The notes below the pieces were generated by a model. The model made no database searches. It saw only the letters and a program-made list of their open reading frames with translations, and was not told the origin of the DNA. 64,000 nucleotides of DNA, from positions 1,736,001 to 1,800,000 of the forward strand of contig NZ_CP070619.1 of NCBI RefSeq assembly GCF_017068395.1. Reading direction: 5' to 3'. Both the position numbers and the translations under genes were made by a program. Below, one piece after another: positions 7,915-17,400 of this stretch; position 1 is the stretch's first letter, and the number at the start of each line of letters is the position of its first letter. The DNA comes from Rhodococcus pseudokoreensis. Lineage in GTDB: Bacteria; Actinomycetota; Actinomycetes; Mycobacteriales; Mycobacteriaceae.

Positions 7915-9149
7915 TCGTGTCCCTCTCTCGATTCGGGTTCTGCATAGGGTGATTCGCTGCTCTCGCAGGGGTCTTCGTGGAAGTGCCCGAACGGGTCGGG
8001 CCACGACTGCCATCCGGCCTCGTCCGCGAGTTCGTCGTCGGTGACGAGCGCCCACTGCAGCGTGCGGTCGATCTCGGTGGGGTCGGCGGCATGCACCAGC
8101 ACCACCATCGACGTGTGCCGGTCGCCGAAGCGTTCGTCCCAGCACAGCGCGGCCATCGCACGACGCGCGACCCCGACCTGTTCCTGTTCCTCCGGGGTCA
8201 TGGCGGCCAGCCAGCGGTCGGCGGCCGCCACCCGCAGTCCCCCACCGGCCGACTCGAGCCACAGCGCCTCGTCCGGCTGAGTCGCGACCCACACGCGTCC
8301 GCGCGCGGTGACGACGCCGTCGAGGAGGACGTCGACGGCCTCGTGCAGTCGCTCCGGGTGGAACGGCCGGGTGGCGGTGAACTCGACGAGCATCACGCCG
8401 CAGTCGTGGGACAGCGGCGGCTGCCCGCGCAGCAGCGGTGAGTGGGCATGGGACGGCTCACCGCGTCGCGCGCCGGCCGGAATGTCGAGGAGCAGTCGCT
8501 CGACGTCGGGGGTGTCCCCGCCCCAGCTGATCGGTGCGCCCGGTGCGAGCCGGGCCAGGACGGCGTGGAGCCTTGCCTGCTGCCAGCCGTCGCCCGCGCT
8601 GCCCGAGACGACGAGGGCGTCGGCGAAATCCACCTGCCCGACCGCGACCTGCGCCACGGTGCGGTCGTCGTCGAGCGCGTCGTCGCCGGTGGCGTCGGCC
8701 AGCCACGACCCCGCGTCGAGGCAGGTGATGACGCCGTCGACGCGCACGTCCCGCGACGCCGGACCGTCGATCTGCCCGACCACACCGGACACCGACACGT
8801 GCTCGACCGCCCAGCAGACGGCCTCGGGTCCGAGCCTGCGGTCGAGGTGCAACACGATGCGCTGCACCGAACTGCGGGTGTGCAGGCGGCGGATCAGCGG
8901 GAGGAGATCCTCGCGCAGCGTGCAGGAGATGCAGCCGTGTGCCAGTTCGAGGATGCGGAGTCGCTCGCGTGGCGCCCCCGACTCCATCGTGGTGACGGTG
9001 CGGCGCACGACGCCCTCGTGCACGAGGTCGAGGTCGTGATGCACGACGACGGTGCCGTCGCGGAGCAGCGAGCGCGCCGCGTCCTCGGTGGGGCCGTTCC
9101 AGCCGGATACCAGGATCAGCGGCGTCCGGCCGTCGAGTATCTCGTTCAC
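7911..9149 (-). CDS. CobW/COG0523-family GTP-binding protein (zinc homeostasis)
   Basis: About 412 residues from the GTG at 9149, which has GAAAGGG upstream. The first in-frame ATG (9176) lies inside the Zur-like box and lacks an RBS. The protein has the COG0523 cysteine motif as [10 protein letters not shown] and a CobW C-terminal domain ([16 protein letters not shown] ... [20 protein letters not shown]). The Walker A segment at the N terminus is degenerate ([14 protein letters not shown]), so GTPase activity is uncertain. Zur-controlled members are proposed zinc metallochaperones; the best counterpart I can name is mycobacterial Rv0106. It is co-transcribed with rpmE2 and divergent from the zinc-free ribosomal genes. 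Confidence 0.85.
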   Translation of the reverse strand: MNEILDGRTPLILVSGWNGPTEDAARSLLRDGTVVVHHDLDLVHEGVVRRTVTTMESGAPRERLRILELAHGCISCTLREDLLPLIRRLHTRSSVQRIVLHLDRRLGPEAVCWAVEHVSVSGVVGQIDGPASRDVRVDGVITCLDAGSWLADATGDDALDDDRTVAQVAVGQVDFADALVVSGSAGDGWQQARLHAVLARLAPGAPISWGGDTPDVERLLLDIPAGARRGEPSHAHSPLLRGQPPLSHDCGVMLVEFTATRPFHPERLHEAVDVLLDGVVTARGRVWVATQPDEALWLESAGGGLRVAAADRWLAAMTPEEQEQVGVARRAMAALCWDERFGDRHTSMVVLVHAADPTEIDRTLQWALVTDDELADEAGWQSWPDPFGHFHEDPCESSESPYAEPESREGHE

Positions 9150-9160
9150 GAGCACCCTTT

Positions 9161-9178
9161 CGATAACGATTGTCATTA
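9161..9178. promoter_or_regulatory. Zur-like box 1
   Basis: CGATAACGATTGTCATTA contains the imperfect palindrome AT(a)AC-GATTG-TCAT that matches the actinobacterial Zur core TGATAATGATTATCA-like. It lies directly upstream of the CobW-rpmE2 operon, over the expected promoter. Confidence 0.7.
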
Positions 9179-9214
9179 TGTGGCCCGAACGCTACATTGG
9201 AATCTCGTCGTTGT

Positions 9215-9233
9215 CGAAAATGATTGTCATAAC
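9215..9233. promoter_or_regulatory. Zur-like box 2
   Basis: CGAAAATGATTGTCATAAC shares 13 of 16 core bases with the box at 9161-9178 and lies 41 bp before rpmB2. Two boxes 54 bp apart in a divergent gap fit independent repression of the two operons by zinc-loaded Zur. Confidence 0.75.
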
Positions 9234-9273
9234 CTTCTCGCGTAGTTATCGCAGAGGGCAGAGAGGAACGCCC

Positions 9274-9510
9274 ATGTCGGCGCACTGCCAGGTGACCGGA
9301 CGCCAGCCAGGATTCGGCAAGTCCGTGTCCCACTCCCACAAGCGCACCAACCGGCGCTGGGATCCGAACATCCAGAAGAAGACGTATCTCCTGCCCAGCG
9401 AGGGCAGGCGGATCACCCTCACGCTCTCCGCGAAGGGCATCAAGACCGTCGACCGGGACGGCATCGAAGCCGTCGTCGCCCGGATCCGGGCCCGCGGGGA
9501 GAAGGTCTGA
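9274..9510 (+). CDS. rpmB2: 50S ribosomal protein L28, zinc-independent paralogue
   Basis: 78 residues ([20 protein letters not shown]). It keeps the L28 signature and lacks the second half of the CxxC zinc site, having only Cys5. The start ATG follows GAGAGGAAC. It is the first gene of a four-gene operon of alternative ribosomal proteins (L28, L33, S14, S18) just after Zur-like box 2. The role is to free zinc by replacing zinc-binding ribosomal proteins. Its stop overlaps rpmG2 by one base. Confidence 0.95.
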   Translation: MSAHCQVTGRQPGFGKSVSHSHKRTNRRWDPNIQKKTYLLPSEGRRITLTLSAKGIKTVDRDGIEAVVARIRARGEKV

Positions 9511-9677
9511 TGGCCGCCCGCAACGAGATCCGCCCGATCGTGAAACTGAAGTCGACGGCGGGCACCGGATACACGTACGTGACCCGCAAGAACCGCCGCA
9601 ACGACCCGGACCGTCTGGTGATGAAGAAGTACGACCCGGTTGTGCGGAAGCACGTCGATTTCCGAGAAGAGAAGTAG
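9510..9677 (+). CDS. rpmG2: 50S ribosomal protein L33, zinc-independent paralogue
   Basis: 55 residues ([20 protein letters not shown] ... [20 protein letters not shown]). It has no cysteine at all, so the two CxxC pairs of zinc-binding L33 are missing. The ATG overlaps the rpmB2 stop (TGATG). Second gene of the Zur-type ribosomal operon. Confidence 0.95.
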   Translation: MAARNEIRPIVKLKSTAGTGYTYVTRKNRRNDPDRLVMKKYDPVVRKHVDFREEK

Positions 9678-9689
9678 AAGACACCGCCC

Positions 9690-9995
9690 ATGGCAAAGAA
9701 GTCGAAGATCGCGAAGAACGAGCAACGCAAGATCGTCGTGGCGCGCTGGGCCGAGCGCCGCGCGGAGCTGAAGGAGACCATCCGCCGTCCGTCGAGCAGC
9801 GCAGACGAGCGCGCGGAAGCCCGGGCGGCACTGCAGCGTCTGCCCCGCGACGCGAGTCCGGTACGATTGCGCAATCGAGACGCTGCGGATGGACGTCCGC
9901 GCGGCCACCTGAGGAAGTTCGGGCTCTCTCGCGTGCGTGTTCGCGAGATGGCGCACCGCGGGGAGCTGCCAGGCGTCCACAAGTCGAGCTGGTAA
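9690..9995 (+). CDS. rpsN2: 30S ribosomal protein S14, zinc-independent paralogue
   Basis: 101 residues, the long C-minus S14 form with no CxxC pairs. It has the family blocks [20 protein letters not shown] at the start and [20 protein letters not shown] followed by [17 protein letters not shown] at the end. It is third in the operon, with a 12-bp gap after rpmG2. It replaces the housekeeping zinc-binding S14 in zinc-poor conditions. Confidence 0.97.
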   Translation: MAKKSKIAKNEQRKIVVARWAERRAELKETIRRPSSSADERAEARAALQRLPRDASPVRLRNRDAADGRPRGHLRKFGLSRVRVREMAHRGELPGVHKSSW

Positions 9996-10004
9996 AGGAA
10001 GAAG

Positions 10005-10259
10005 ATGGCAGTCAAGAGAGCACCGTCGAAGAAGCCGCGTCCCGTCGAGGGCCGCAAGCCCAAGAAGAACCCGTTGTTCGCGGCCAAGATCGAGTACGTC
10101 GATTACAAGGACATCAACCTCCTCCGCACGTTCATCTCGGACCGCGGCAAGATCCGCAGCCGCCGCGTCACGGGCCTGACCCCGCAGCAGCAGCGTCAGG
10201 TTGCCGTCGCCGTGAAGAACGCTCGCGAGATGGCTCTGCTGCCCTTCACGAGCCGGTAA
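10005..10259 (+). CDS. rpsR2: 30S ribosomal protein S18, zinc-independent paralogue
   Basis: 84 residues with the S18 core [20 protein letters not shown] and the conserved C-terminal half [20 protein letters not shown]. No cysteines. It has AAAGGAAGA as RBS and is the last gene of the operon, followed by a strong terminator at 10275-10308. Confidence 0.97.
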   Translation: MAVKRAPSKKPRPVEGRKPKKNPLFAAKIEYVDYKDINLLRTFISDRGKIRSRRVTGLTPQQQRQVAVAVKNAREMALLPFTSR

Positions 10260-10274
10260 CTCGCAAGGCACCGA

Positions 10275-10308
10275 AAAGGCCCCGTAATCCTCGGATTACG
10301 GGGCCTTT
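10275..10308 (+). terminator. terminator of the ribosomal-paralogue operon
   Basis: A 16-bp perfect stem (aaaggccccgtaatcc / ggattacggggccttt) with a 2-base loop, 15 bp after the rpsR2 stop and ending in TTT. Confidence 0.9.
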
Positions 10309-10572
10309 CGTCATTCACGCCATTGCCGGTCGAATTCGGTGCCCACCACAGCAGCATCGCCGACGTCAACGACGGCGATCAGCAGCGCGGCACGCGCCAC
10401 GACTGTGCGCCTCCGTCCGGTCGCCGTCTCCACGGCCCCGCTGTAACCGGACATACCCGGCGGGGGTACTTGCGCACGTGAGTGGCAATGCGTGCCCAAG
10501 GACACTTTGTCACTCACGTGGGGGGACGTCGGGCAGGTGAGTGACAAAGTGTGCCGGGGGACGCTTTCGCAC
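10309..10572. other. gap between rpsR2 terminator and the serine hydrolase gene
   Basis: No gene is called. A 47-codon minus-strand frame (10311-10454) reads like a protein end (TVVARAALLIAVVDVGDAA) but has no RBS or recognisable family and may be a remnant. The right half holds the tandem family C palindromes. Confidence 0.5.
10475..10520. repeat. dispersed palindrome, family C copy 1
   Basis: The ends CACGTGAGTG and CACTCACGTG are perfect inverted repeats around a partly symmetric centre. Read on the minus strand, the element starts GTGAGTGACAAAGTGT, the same as copy 2 on the plus strand. Confidence 0.8.
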
Positions 10573-10576
10573 TCAC
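10537..10576. repeat. dispersed palindrome, family C copy 2
   Basis: GTGAGTGACAAAGTGT begins the unit and CACTCAC ends it. It is in opposite orientation to the copy at 10475-10520. The stop codon of the serine hydrolase gene (10573-10575) is inside its right end. Confidence 0.8.
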
Positions 10577-11625
10577 ATGGGGGTGTGCGCGAGAATCTCC
10601 AGACCCTGCTGCTCGAGGCCGCCGATCGTATTGGTCAAGATGACGAGCCCGCGGTCGTTCGCCCTGTCGAGTACGACGGTGCACTGGAAACCGCCTGTCG
10701 CGCCGCCGTGCAGGGTGTAGTCCCGACCTTCGAACGGGACGATCGACCACGTCAGCGCCCGGTAGCTGTCGCCGACCCAGCGCGGGTCCATGGCGGTGCC
10801 GCCCGGGACCGTGCCGTCGAGCAGAGCCCGGACATACGTCGACATGTCGTTCGCCGTGGACCGCAACCCGCCGGCCGGGGCGTACGCGTCCAGCGGCCAC
10901 GGGTCCTGCGACCGGTGCAGGACGTCGAATCCGCGGGTGACGTCCACGGGCAGGTCGGCGGCGGTGAGCGGCATCCACGACTGCGACAGTCCGAGCGGGA
11001 CGAGCATGCGCTCGCGGAGGAGCGACGGGTAGTCGGTGTGCGCGGCCGCGGCCAGCGCCTGGCCGAGCAGCGCGAAGCCGACGGTCGAGTAGGAGTAGCT
11101 GCCGCGGGTGGTGAGCGGCGCCGACCGCAGTTGCTCCAGCAGCGTGTCCGGGTCGTACGTGAACGGGTTGGACGCGACCACCCAGTTGCCGACGGCGACC
11201 ACGGTGTCGGTGCTCATCGGGAACTGCGCCAGCCCGGACGTGTGGGACGCCAGTTCGAGCAGTGTCACGTCGCCGACCGGCGCGCCCTGCAGCGGCAGCA
11301 CGTCCGCGACCTTCGTGTCCTCCCGCACCTCACCCCGGGCGACGGCGTCGACGAACAGCGCCGCGGTGAACGTCTTGGTGACGGAACCGATCTCATAGTC
11401 GGTGTCCTCGGTTGCCCCGAAGTTCGCGAACCGGGTGCCGGAGGCGTCGATGTACGCGACGCTCGCGTTCTCGCGGTAACTGCGCCCGAGGACCTGCCCG
11501 GCGAGCGCGATCAGCGCCGGATCCCCGCTCGACGGCGGGGCCAGCGCCGACGCCACGGGAGCGGCACCCCACGCGAGGGTCCACGCGCAGAACAGCGCGC
11601 AGAGAACGGTCGTACGACGCAGCAT
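10573..11625 (-). CDS. secreted serine hydrolase, beta-lactamase/DD-peptidase (class C-like) family
   Basis: 350 residues from the ATG at 11625, which follows GAGGAG. An N-terminal signal peptide (MLRRTTVLCALFCAWTLAWG, cleavage near AASA-like VASALA) exports it. The active-site SxxK is SVTK in YEIGSVTKTFTAALF. The second motif is in GSYSYSTVGFALLGQAL (Tyr-Ser-Thr in place of YxN). The third is HGG in YTLHGGATGG (KTG equivalent). The family includes beta-lactamases, D-aminopeptidases and esterases, and the sequence does not decide between them. It is monocistronic, and its stop codon lies in the family C palindrome. Confidence 0.85.
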   Translation of the reverse strand: MLRRTTVLCALFCAWTLAWGAAPVASALAPPSSGDPALIALAGQVLGRSYRENASVAYIDASGTRFANFGATEDTDYEIGSVTKTFTAALFVDAVARGEVREDTKVADVLPLQGAPVGDVTLLELASHTSGLAQFPMSTDTVVAVGNWVVASNPFTYDPDTLLEQLRSAPLTTRGSYSYSTVGFALLGQALAAAAHTDYPSLLRERMLVPLGLSQSWMPLTAADLPVDVTRGFDVLHRSQDPWPLDAYAPAGGLRSTANDMSTYVRALLDGTVPGGTAMDPRWVGDSYRALTWSIVPFEGRDYTLHGGATGGFQCTVVLDRANDRGLVILTNTIGGLEQQGLEILAHTPM

Positions 11626-11766
11626 TGCGACTCCTCGAGCGCGACGGAACGCGCACACAGACGATGTCCCCGACCGGACGCTATTGTCACTCACCCGAAC
11701 CCCTGGCACTAGACTTCGGAAGGTTTGCCGACAGGAGGCATCCCTGTCGAGGAGGTGCCCCGCAGC

Positions 11767-12696
11767 GTGTCGGGAGTTGTTGCGGGATTCACCGTCATAT
11801 TCGTGATCATCGCGATCGGCTACATTCTCGGCCGGCGCGGGACGCTGGGCGCGGAGGGCGAATCCGTCCTGGGCAGGCTGGTGTTCTTCGTTGCCACACC
11901 GGCGCTGCTGTTCGAATCGCTCGCATCGTCCGACCTCTCCGTGATCTTCTCGCCCACACTGGCCGTCGCGGCTGTCACGGCATTGACGGTCGGCGCACTG
12001 TACATGGTCGTCGCGAGGGTGTGGCTACGCAGGTCCCTTCCCGAACTCACCATCGGCGCGTTGTCGTCCTCGTATGTGAACTCCGCGAATCTGGGCATTC
12101 CCATCGCGGTGTTCGTCCTCGGGGACGCCTCGTTCGTGGCGCCGCTGCTGCTGTTCCAGATCATCGCGTACTCCCCCATCGCCCTCACCATCCTCGACGT
12201 CACCACGCTCCGGCGGGGCGCGTCGCGACTCGACACGATCACCGCGCCGTTCAAGAACCCGATCGTCGTGGCGGGCGCGGCGGGACTGCTGATCGCACTG
12301 CTCGGCTGGACCCCGCCGGAGGCGCTGATGCAGCCGTTCCGGCTCATGGGTGGCGCGTCGGTGCCGGGTGCGCTGCTCGCGTTCGGCATTTCGCTGTACG
12401 GGGTGCGGGTGCTGGAGAAGGGGACGAGTCCGCGTCGCGACGTCGCGCTGGCGTCGGTGCTCAAGATTGTCGTGCAACCGGTGCTGGCCTACGTGATGGC
12501 GCGCTATCTGCTCGGGCTGGACGGCCACGAACTGTTCGCCATCGTGGTGGTGGCGACGCTGCCGACGGCGCAGAACGTCTTCGTCTACGCCAGCCGGTAC
12601 GGGGTGGGAACGGTCCTGGCCCGGGACACCGCGTTCGTCACGACACTGGCTGCGATTCCGGGGATTGCGCTGGTCTCCGGCCTGCTTGCGGGATGA
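11767..12696 (+). CDS. AEC (auxin efflux carrier) family permease
   Basis: 309 residues from GTG at 11767, which has GAGGAGG eleven bases upstream; an ATG 14 codons earlier lacks an RBS. About ten hydrophobic helices are arranged as two halves, beginning VSGVVAGFTVIFVIIAIGYI. AEC signatures are seen in LRSSYVNSANLGIP-like LSSSYVNSANLGIPIAVFVL and in the C-terminal TLPTAQNVFVYASRYGVG. Bacterial members export or import dicarboxylates or other organic acids. The downstream lipoprotein start overlaps its stop by four bases. Confidence 0.85.
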   Translation: MSGVVAGFTVIFVIIAIGYILGRRGTLGAEGESVLGRLVFFVATPALLFESLASSDLSVIFSPTLAVAAVTALTVGALYMVVARVWLRRSLPELTIGALSSSYVNSANLGIPIAVFVLGDASFVAPLLLFQIIAYSPIALTILDVTTLRRGASRLDTITAPFKNPIVVAGAAGLLIALLGWTPPEALMQPFRLMGGASVPGALLAFGISLYGVRVLEKGTSPRRDVALASVLKIVVQPVLAYVMARYLLGLDGHELFAIVVVATLPTAQNVFVYASRYGVGTVLARDTAFVTTLAAIPGIALVSGLLAG

Positions 12697-13175
12697 GGTT
12701 ACCGTGGCTTATGCGCGTAATCGCCCTCGCAGTGCTGGCCTGCCTCGCCGTCGCCGGATGCGGGTCCGGTTCGAGCACCGACGAACCGACGATTCCCCCG
12801 GAGATCGCGTCCGCAGTGGATCCCAGCCCGACCAATCCGTCGTCGGGGATGCCCATTCCCTCCGAAGTGCCCGGCGAGGACTTCGGCACCGTCTTCGAAC
12901 CGCGGCCCGACATCGTCCGCGCGAATCCGACCCCGTTCGAGTCGTGGTCCCGCGCGGACGGCAACAAGGTGGCGATCCACTTCGTCACCGGAACCCCGGA
13001 GTGTTACGGCGCCGACGCGGCAGTCACGGAGACCGACACCACCGTCACGATCTCGCTGCGCACCGGCACCCTCCCGGAGGCGGCCGACAAGATGTGCATC
13101 CTCGTCGCCGTGTTCGGCACCCTCGAGGTCCAGTTGCAGGCGCCGCTCGGCAATCGTCGGGTGATCAACGGATGA
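12693..13175 (+). CDS. small lipoprotein of unknown function
   Basis: 160 residues if started at the ATG overlapping the permease stop (ATGA); a second ATG at 12711 is possible. The signal peptide MRLPWLMRVIALAVLACLAV ends in the lipobox VAGC. A Pro/Ser/Thr-rich linker follows, then a domain with two cysteines (GTPECYGADAAV and ADKMCILVAVF) that probably form a disulphide. It is likely to be anchored at the outer face of the plasma membrane. It lies four bases upstream of the MFS gene and overlaps the permease gene, so the three are probably one transcript. Confidence 0.75.
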   Translation: MRLPWLMRVIALAVLACLAVAGCGSGSSTDEPTIPPEIASAVDPSPTNPSSGMPIPSEVPGEDFGTVFEPRPDIVRANPTPFESWSRADGNKVAIHFVTGTPECYGADAAVTETDTTVTISLRTGTLPEAADKMCILVAVFGTLEVQLQAPLGNRRVING

Positions 13176-13179
13176 CCTG

Positions 13180-14340
13180 GTGAAGCACTGGTTCGTCAAC
13201 GTCTGCGTTGCCACTGCTCTCCTCCAGGCCGTCTATCACGCCGTCCGCGTCCTCGTCTCCTACCGCGTCCTCGCTCTCGGCGGCGACGCCGTCACGATCG
13301 GCGTCGTCACCGCCCTGTTCTCGCTGGCGCCGCTGCTCGTGGCCGTCCGGATCGGACGCGCCGTGGACCGGCGGCACGCGGCCGCGGTCCTGCGGACCGG
13401 TGTGCTGCTGACCTCCCTCGGTGTCCTGGTGATCGCCGTCAGCGGCGACCTGATCGTCCTCGGGCTCGGGAACGTGATCCTCGGGTTCGGGCAGATCCTC
13501 GTGACCGTCGCCGGGCAGGGATTCATCACGCTCCTCTCCCCACCGGGTGAACTGGACCGCGGTTTCGCCGGACTGACGCTCGGCGTCTCGGTCGGCCAGG
13601 CCGTCGGGGTACCGCTGGTCGGTGTGATCGCGGCGGGAAGCTCGGGCGACGGCGTCGTCGAGACCACCCTGGCGTTGACGGTGATGGGTGTGGTGGCGCT
13701 TTCCGCAGTCCCGTTCGCCTGGCCGATTCGCGAACGCCCACAGCCGGCGGGACCACCGTCGCCCGGCGACCGGCAGTCCGTGTTCAGCATGATCTCGACG
13801 ACGGGGATGCGGCCGGCCGTGTTCAGCAGCCTGATCGTGCTGGCGTCCGTCGACGTCGTCGTCGCCTACCTCCCCGTCCTCGGGCACGAGTTCGGTTTCA
13901 GCGTGCTGTTGGTGACGTTGCTGCTGACCGCGCGCACCGCGGCGTCGATCGTGTCGCGCGCGTTCCTGCCGTGGCTGCTCACCCGGGTACCGCGGTCGAG
14001 GCTGCTGGTCTCCGCGACGCTGTGCTCGGCGCTGCCCACCGCCCTGCTGCCGTTCGTCCCCGACCCGGCCGTGATGGCACTGCTGCTCGTCGTCGCCGGA
14101 TTCTTCTGGGGCATCGGCCAACCCCTGACCATGACGTGGGTGGCCGGGCTCGTCACCGCCGCCAACCGAGCCGCCGCGCTGTCGCTGCGGCTGACCGGCA
14201 ACCGGCTCGGGCAGGTCCTGATCCCGCTGGCCGCGGGCGCCGCAGCAGGGGTCGCGGGCACGTCGTCGATCTTCGTGATCACCGGCGGCCTGCTCGGCAC
14301 CGCCGCGGTGTCGACGTGGCGAGCCGTGAGTACTTCTTAA
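13180..14340 (+). CDS. MFS transporter
   Basis: 386 residues from GTG at 13180. Twelve membrane helices fit the length. The loop between helices 2 and 3 carries a degenerate MFS motif A (VRIGRAVDRRHAAAVL). The second half begins near residue 210 (MRPAVFSSLIVLASVDVVVA). No substrate can be named. The last five codons and the TAA stop come from the left arm of the family A palindrome (14323-14368), so the C terminus ...VSTS may be insertion-derived. Confidence 0.85.
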   Translation: MKHWFVNVCVATALLQAVYHAVRVLVSYRVLALGGDAVTIGVVTALFSLAPLLVAVRIGRAVDRRHAAAVLRTGVLLTSLGVLVIAVSGDLIVLGLGNVILGFGQILVTVAGQGFITLLSPPGELDRGFAGLTLGVSVGQAVGVPLVGVIAAGSSGDGVVETTLALTVMGVVALSAVPFAWPIRERPQPAGPPSPGDRQSVFSMISTTGMRPAVFSSLIVLASVDVVVAYLPVLGHEFGFSVLLVTLLLTARTAASIVSRAFLPWLLTRVPRSRLLVSATLCSALPTALLPFVPDPAVMALLLVVAGFFWGIGQPLTMTWVAGLVTAANRAAALSLRLTGNRLGQVLIPLAAGAAAGVAGTSSIFVITGGLLGTAAVSTWRAVSTS

Positions 14341-14368
14341 CCGCCGGCGGTTAACAAGTACTCACGGG
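14323..14368. repeat. dispersed 46-bp palindrome, family A copy 2
   Basis: The left arm GTGAGTACTTCTTAACCGCC pairs with GGCGGTTAACAAGTACTCAC with a single mismatch (C opposite C). It is the exact reverse complement, over its core, of the copy at 39663-39708. It provides the stop codon of the MFS gene. Confidence 0.9.
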
Positions 14369-14489
14369 TGCCGAAACGTCGCGCCCACCGACACACGACG
14401 CTCCACTTCGTCGGATGTGGCGTGCGTCTCTCGTCGACACACTGGTTCCCAGTCACGCGTTTGTCGGATCAGGGGTCAGGAGCCACACG

Positions 14490-17400
14490 ATGAGCTATAC
14501 CGGTGTCATTCCGAGCACGACCGACACACCCGGTCCACGCCGGGACGAGGCCGCCGTGTCGAGCGCGGTCCTGGCGTCCGGAGGTACCACCCCGCGGCTG
14601 CGTTTCGTCGACACCGCGGATGCACGGCCCGAGCCGGCCGCCGTCATGGTGTGGCCGCAGGGCACCCCGCTGCTCGCGGAGCTGGTCGCGTTGTTCGCCG
14701 ACCTCGGGTTGCGGGTGGCGTCCCACGAGCAGCTGCCCGACGGCGAGCCCGGCAGCCCGCTGGTCCACCGGTTCGACTTCAGCACCGGCGACTTCGCCTG
14801 GGACGCCGCAACTCCCGGTCTGCTCTCCGACGCGTTCGAGGCCGCGGCCGCCGGACATCTGGAGGTCGACGGGTTCACCCGCCTCGTCGCCGCGGCGAAC
14901 CTGACGTGGACGGACGCCGTCCTGGTCCGGGCGGCGTGCCGGTACCTCCGGCAGGTGGGGCTGGGACTGTCGGAACCCAACATCGTCGCGATCCTGTTGC
15001 GGCACACCGATTTCGTGCGCGGATTCCGCGACCTGTTCACCGCCCGATTCGATCCCGCGGTTTCCGCCTCCGACCGTGCGAGCGCCGCGGCGGACGCCGA
15101 GCGGGTGCTGCTCGCCGCGATCGACCGCACCGCGACAATGGACGAGGACCGGCTGCTCCGCGGACTGCTGTCGTTCACCTCGGCGGTGTTGCGCACCAAC
15201 TGGTTCCGCCACGACCGCACGATCAGCGCCGCCCCCGCGGCCTTCAAGATCGACCCGTCGATGCTGTCGCTGTCCGCGGCCGTGACGCCGTACCGTGAGA
15301 TCTTCGTGCACTCGCCGATCGTCGAGGGCAGCCACGTCCGTAGCGGTCCGGTGTCCCGCGGCGGCCTGCGCTGGTCGGACCGCAAGGACGACTTCCGCAC
15401 CGAAGTGCTGGGTCTGATGAAGACGCAGCACGTGAAGAACTCACTGATCGTCCCGATGGGTGCGAAGGGCGCGTTCGTGGTGCGCACCGAGACGACCCCG
15501 GACGCGGTCCGAGCGGCGTACACGAGTTTCATCGACGGACTGCTCGACGTCACCGACGACATCGTCGACGGCGAGGTCGTGCACCCCCGCGACACGGTGA
15601 TCTACGACGAGTCCGACCCGTATCTGGTGGTGGCGGCCGACAAGGGCACGGCCCGGTTCTCCGATCTGGCCAACAGCATCGCGACGCGACGCGGGTTCTG
15701 GCTGGGTGACGCGTTCGCGTCCGGCGGGTCCGCCGGCTACGACCACAAGGCGATGGGCATCACGGCGCGCGGCGGATGGGTTTCGGTGCGCAGGCATTTC
15801 GCGGAGATGGGCAAGAACGTCGACACGGACGCGTTCACCGTGGTCGGCATCGGCGACATGTCCGGGGACGTGTTCGGCAACGGCATGCTGCTCAGCCGCG
15901 CCATCCGGTTGGTCGGCGCATTCGACCACCGGCACATCTTCCTCGATCCGGAACCGGATTCCGAGGCGTCCTACCGCGAGCGCGAGCGCCTCGCAGCGAT
16001 GCCCGGCAGCAGCTGGGACGACTACGACCGCAGCCTCGTCTCGGCGGGCGGCGGTGTGTGGCCGCGGACCGCGAAGAAGGTCCCGCTGTCGCCGCAGGTG
16101 CGGGAACGGCTCGGCGTGACCGCGACCGAACTCCCCCCGCACGAGGTGGTGAAGGCGCTGCTCACCGCGGACGTGGACCTGTTGTGGAACGGCGGAATCG
16201 GCACGTACGTGAAGGCGTCCACCGAGGGGCAAGCGGACGCGGCCGACCCGGCCAACGACGCCGTCCGCGTGGAGGCGAGCGATGTGCGCGCCGCGGTGAT
16301 CGGCGAGGGCGGCAACCTCGGTCTCACCCAGCGCGCCCGGATCGAGTACGCGCTGAACGGCGGCCGGATCAACGCCGACTTCATCGACAACGCCACCGGC
16401 GTCGCCACGTCGGATCGGGAGGTGAACCTGAAGGTCGCGCTGGATGCCGCCGTCGCGGTCGGCGAACTCCCCGCGGCGGAACGGAACACGCTGCTCGCCC
16501 GGGTCCAGGACGAGATCGGCGAATCGGTGCTCGCCGACGCCGCCTCCCAGACCCTCGCCATCAGCCTCGCCGAGGTCCACGCCCCGTTCCTGCTCGGACG
16601 CCACGAGCGGCTGATCGAGAACCTCGAGCGGGACGCCGGCATCAGCCGGGCCGCGGAGGTCCTGCCGTCCGCGGCGGAACTGTCGGCGCGGCACCGCGCA
16701 GGCAACGGACTGGTCCGGCCGGAGATCGCCGTCCTGCTCGCGCAGTCGAAGAACCTCGTCGTCACCGAACTGCTCGCCTCCCCCGTGCTCGACTTCGCGG
16801 TGTTCGACGGTGTGCTCGCCGACTACTTCCCGGCACCCATCCGCGAACGCGTCCCCCGCCAGATCAGCGGGCACCGGCTCGCCCGGGAGATCGTGGCCGT
16901 CATCGTGGCGGGCGACATGATCGACCGTGTCGGACCGGGCCTGATCCACCGGCTGGAGGAGCGACTCGGCGTCGGCACCCCCGAGATCACCGTCGCGTAC
17001 GCCGTCGTCCGGCAGGTATTCGACATCGACCGCCTGTGGAACGAGGTCCTCACGCTGCCCGGCGCGTCGCACCGGACCCGGCTGAACCTGCACTTCGGCA
17101 TCCAGGACCTGATCGAGCGCACCACGTCGTGGCTGCTGCGGCACCGTGGCACGGATGCGCAGGAGCTGATCGAGCGTTTCGCGAAGCCGGTCCAGGAACT
17201 CGCGGCCGCGCTGCCCCGCCTCACCGGTGCGCCCGCGCAGGACCTGGGCACGCTGCGGATCCTGGCGCAGGCCTTCGCGCTGGAGACCACCGCGCAGTCG
17301 CTGGACGTGCCGATCACCCAGGTGGCCGAGACGTACCGCGAATTCGGCCGCGTGGTGGGCCTCGACTGGCTGTCGGAACGGTTCTCCGTCGGCGAGACCG

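Noticed and set aside
9150..9176. ATG 9176 as start of the CobW-like gene
   Set aside because: It lies inside the Zur-like palindrome with no RBS; GTG 9149 follows GAAAGGG.
10311..10454. 47-codon minus-strand ORF after the rpsR2 terminator
   Set aside because: Reads somewhat like a protein but lacks RBS, start support and any known family; could be a gene remnant.
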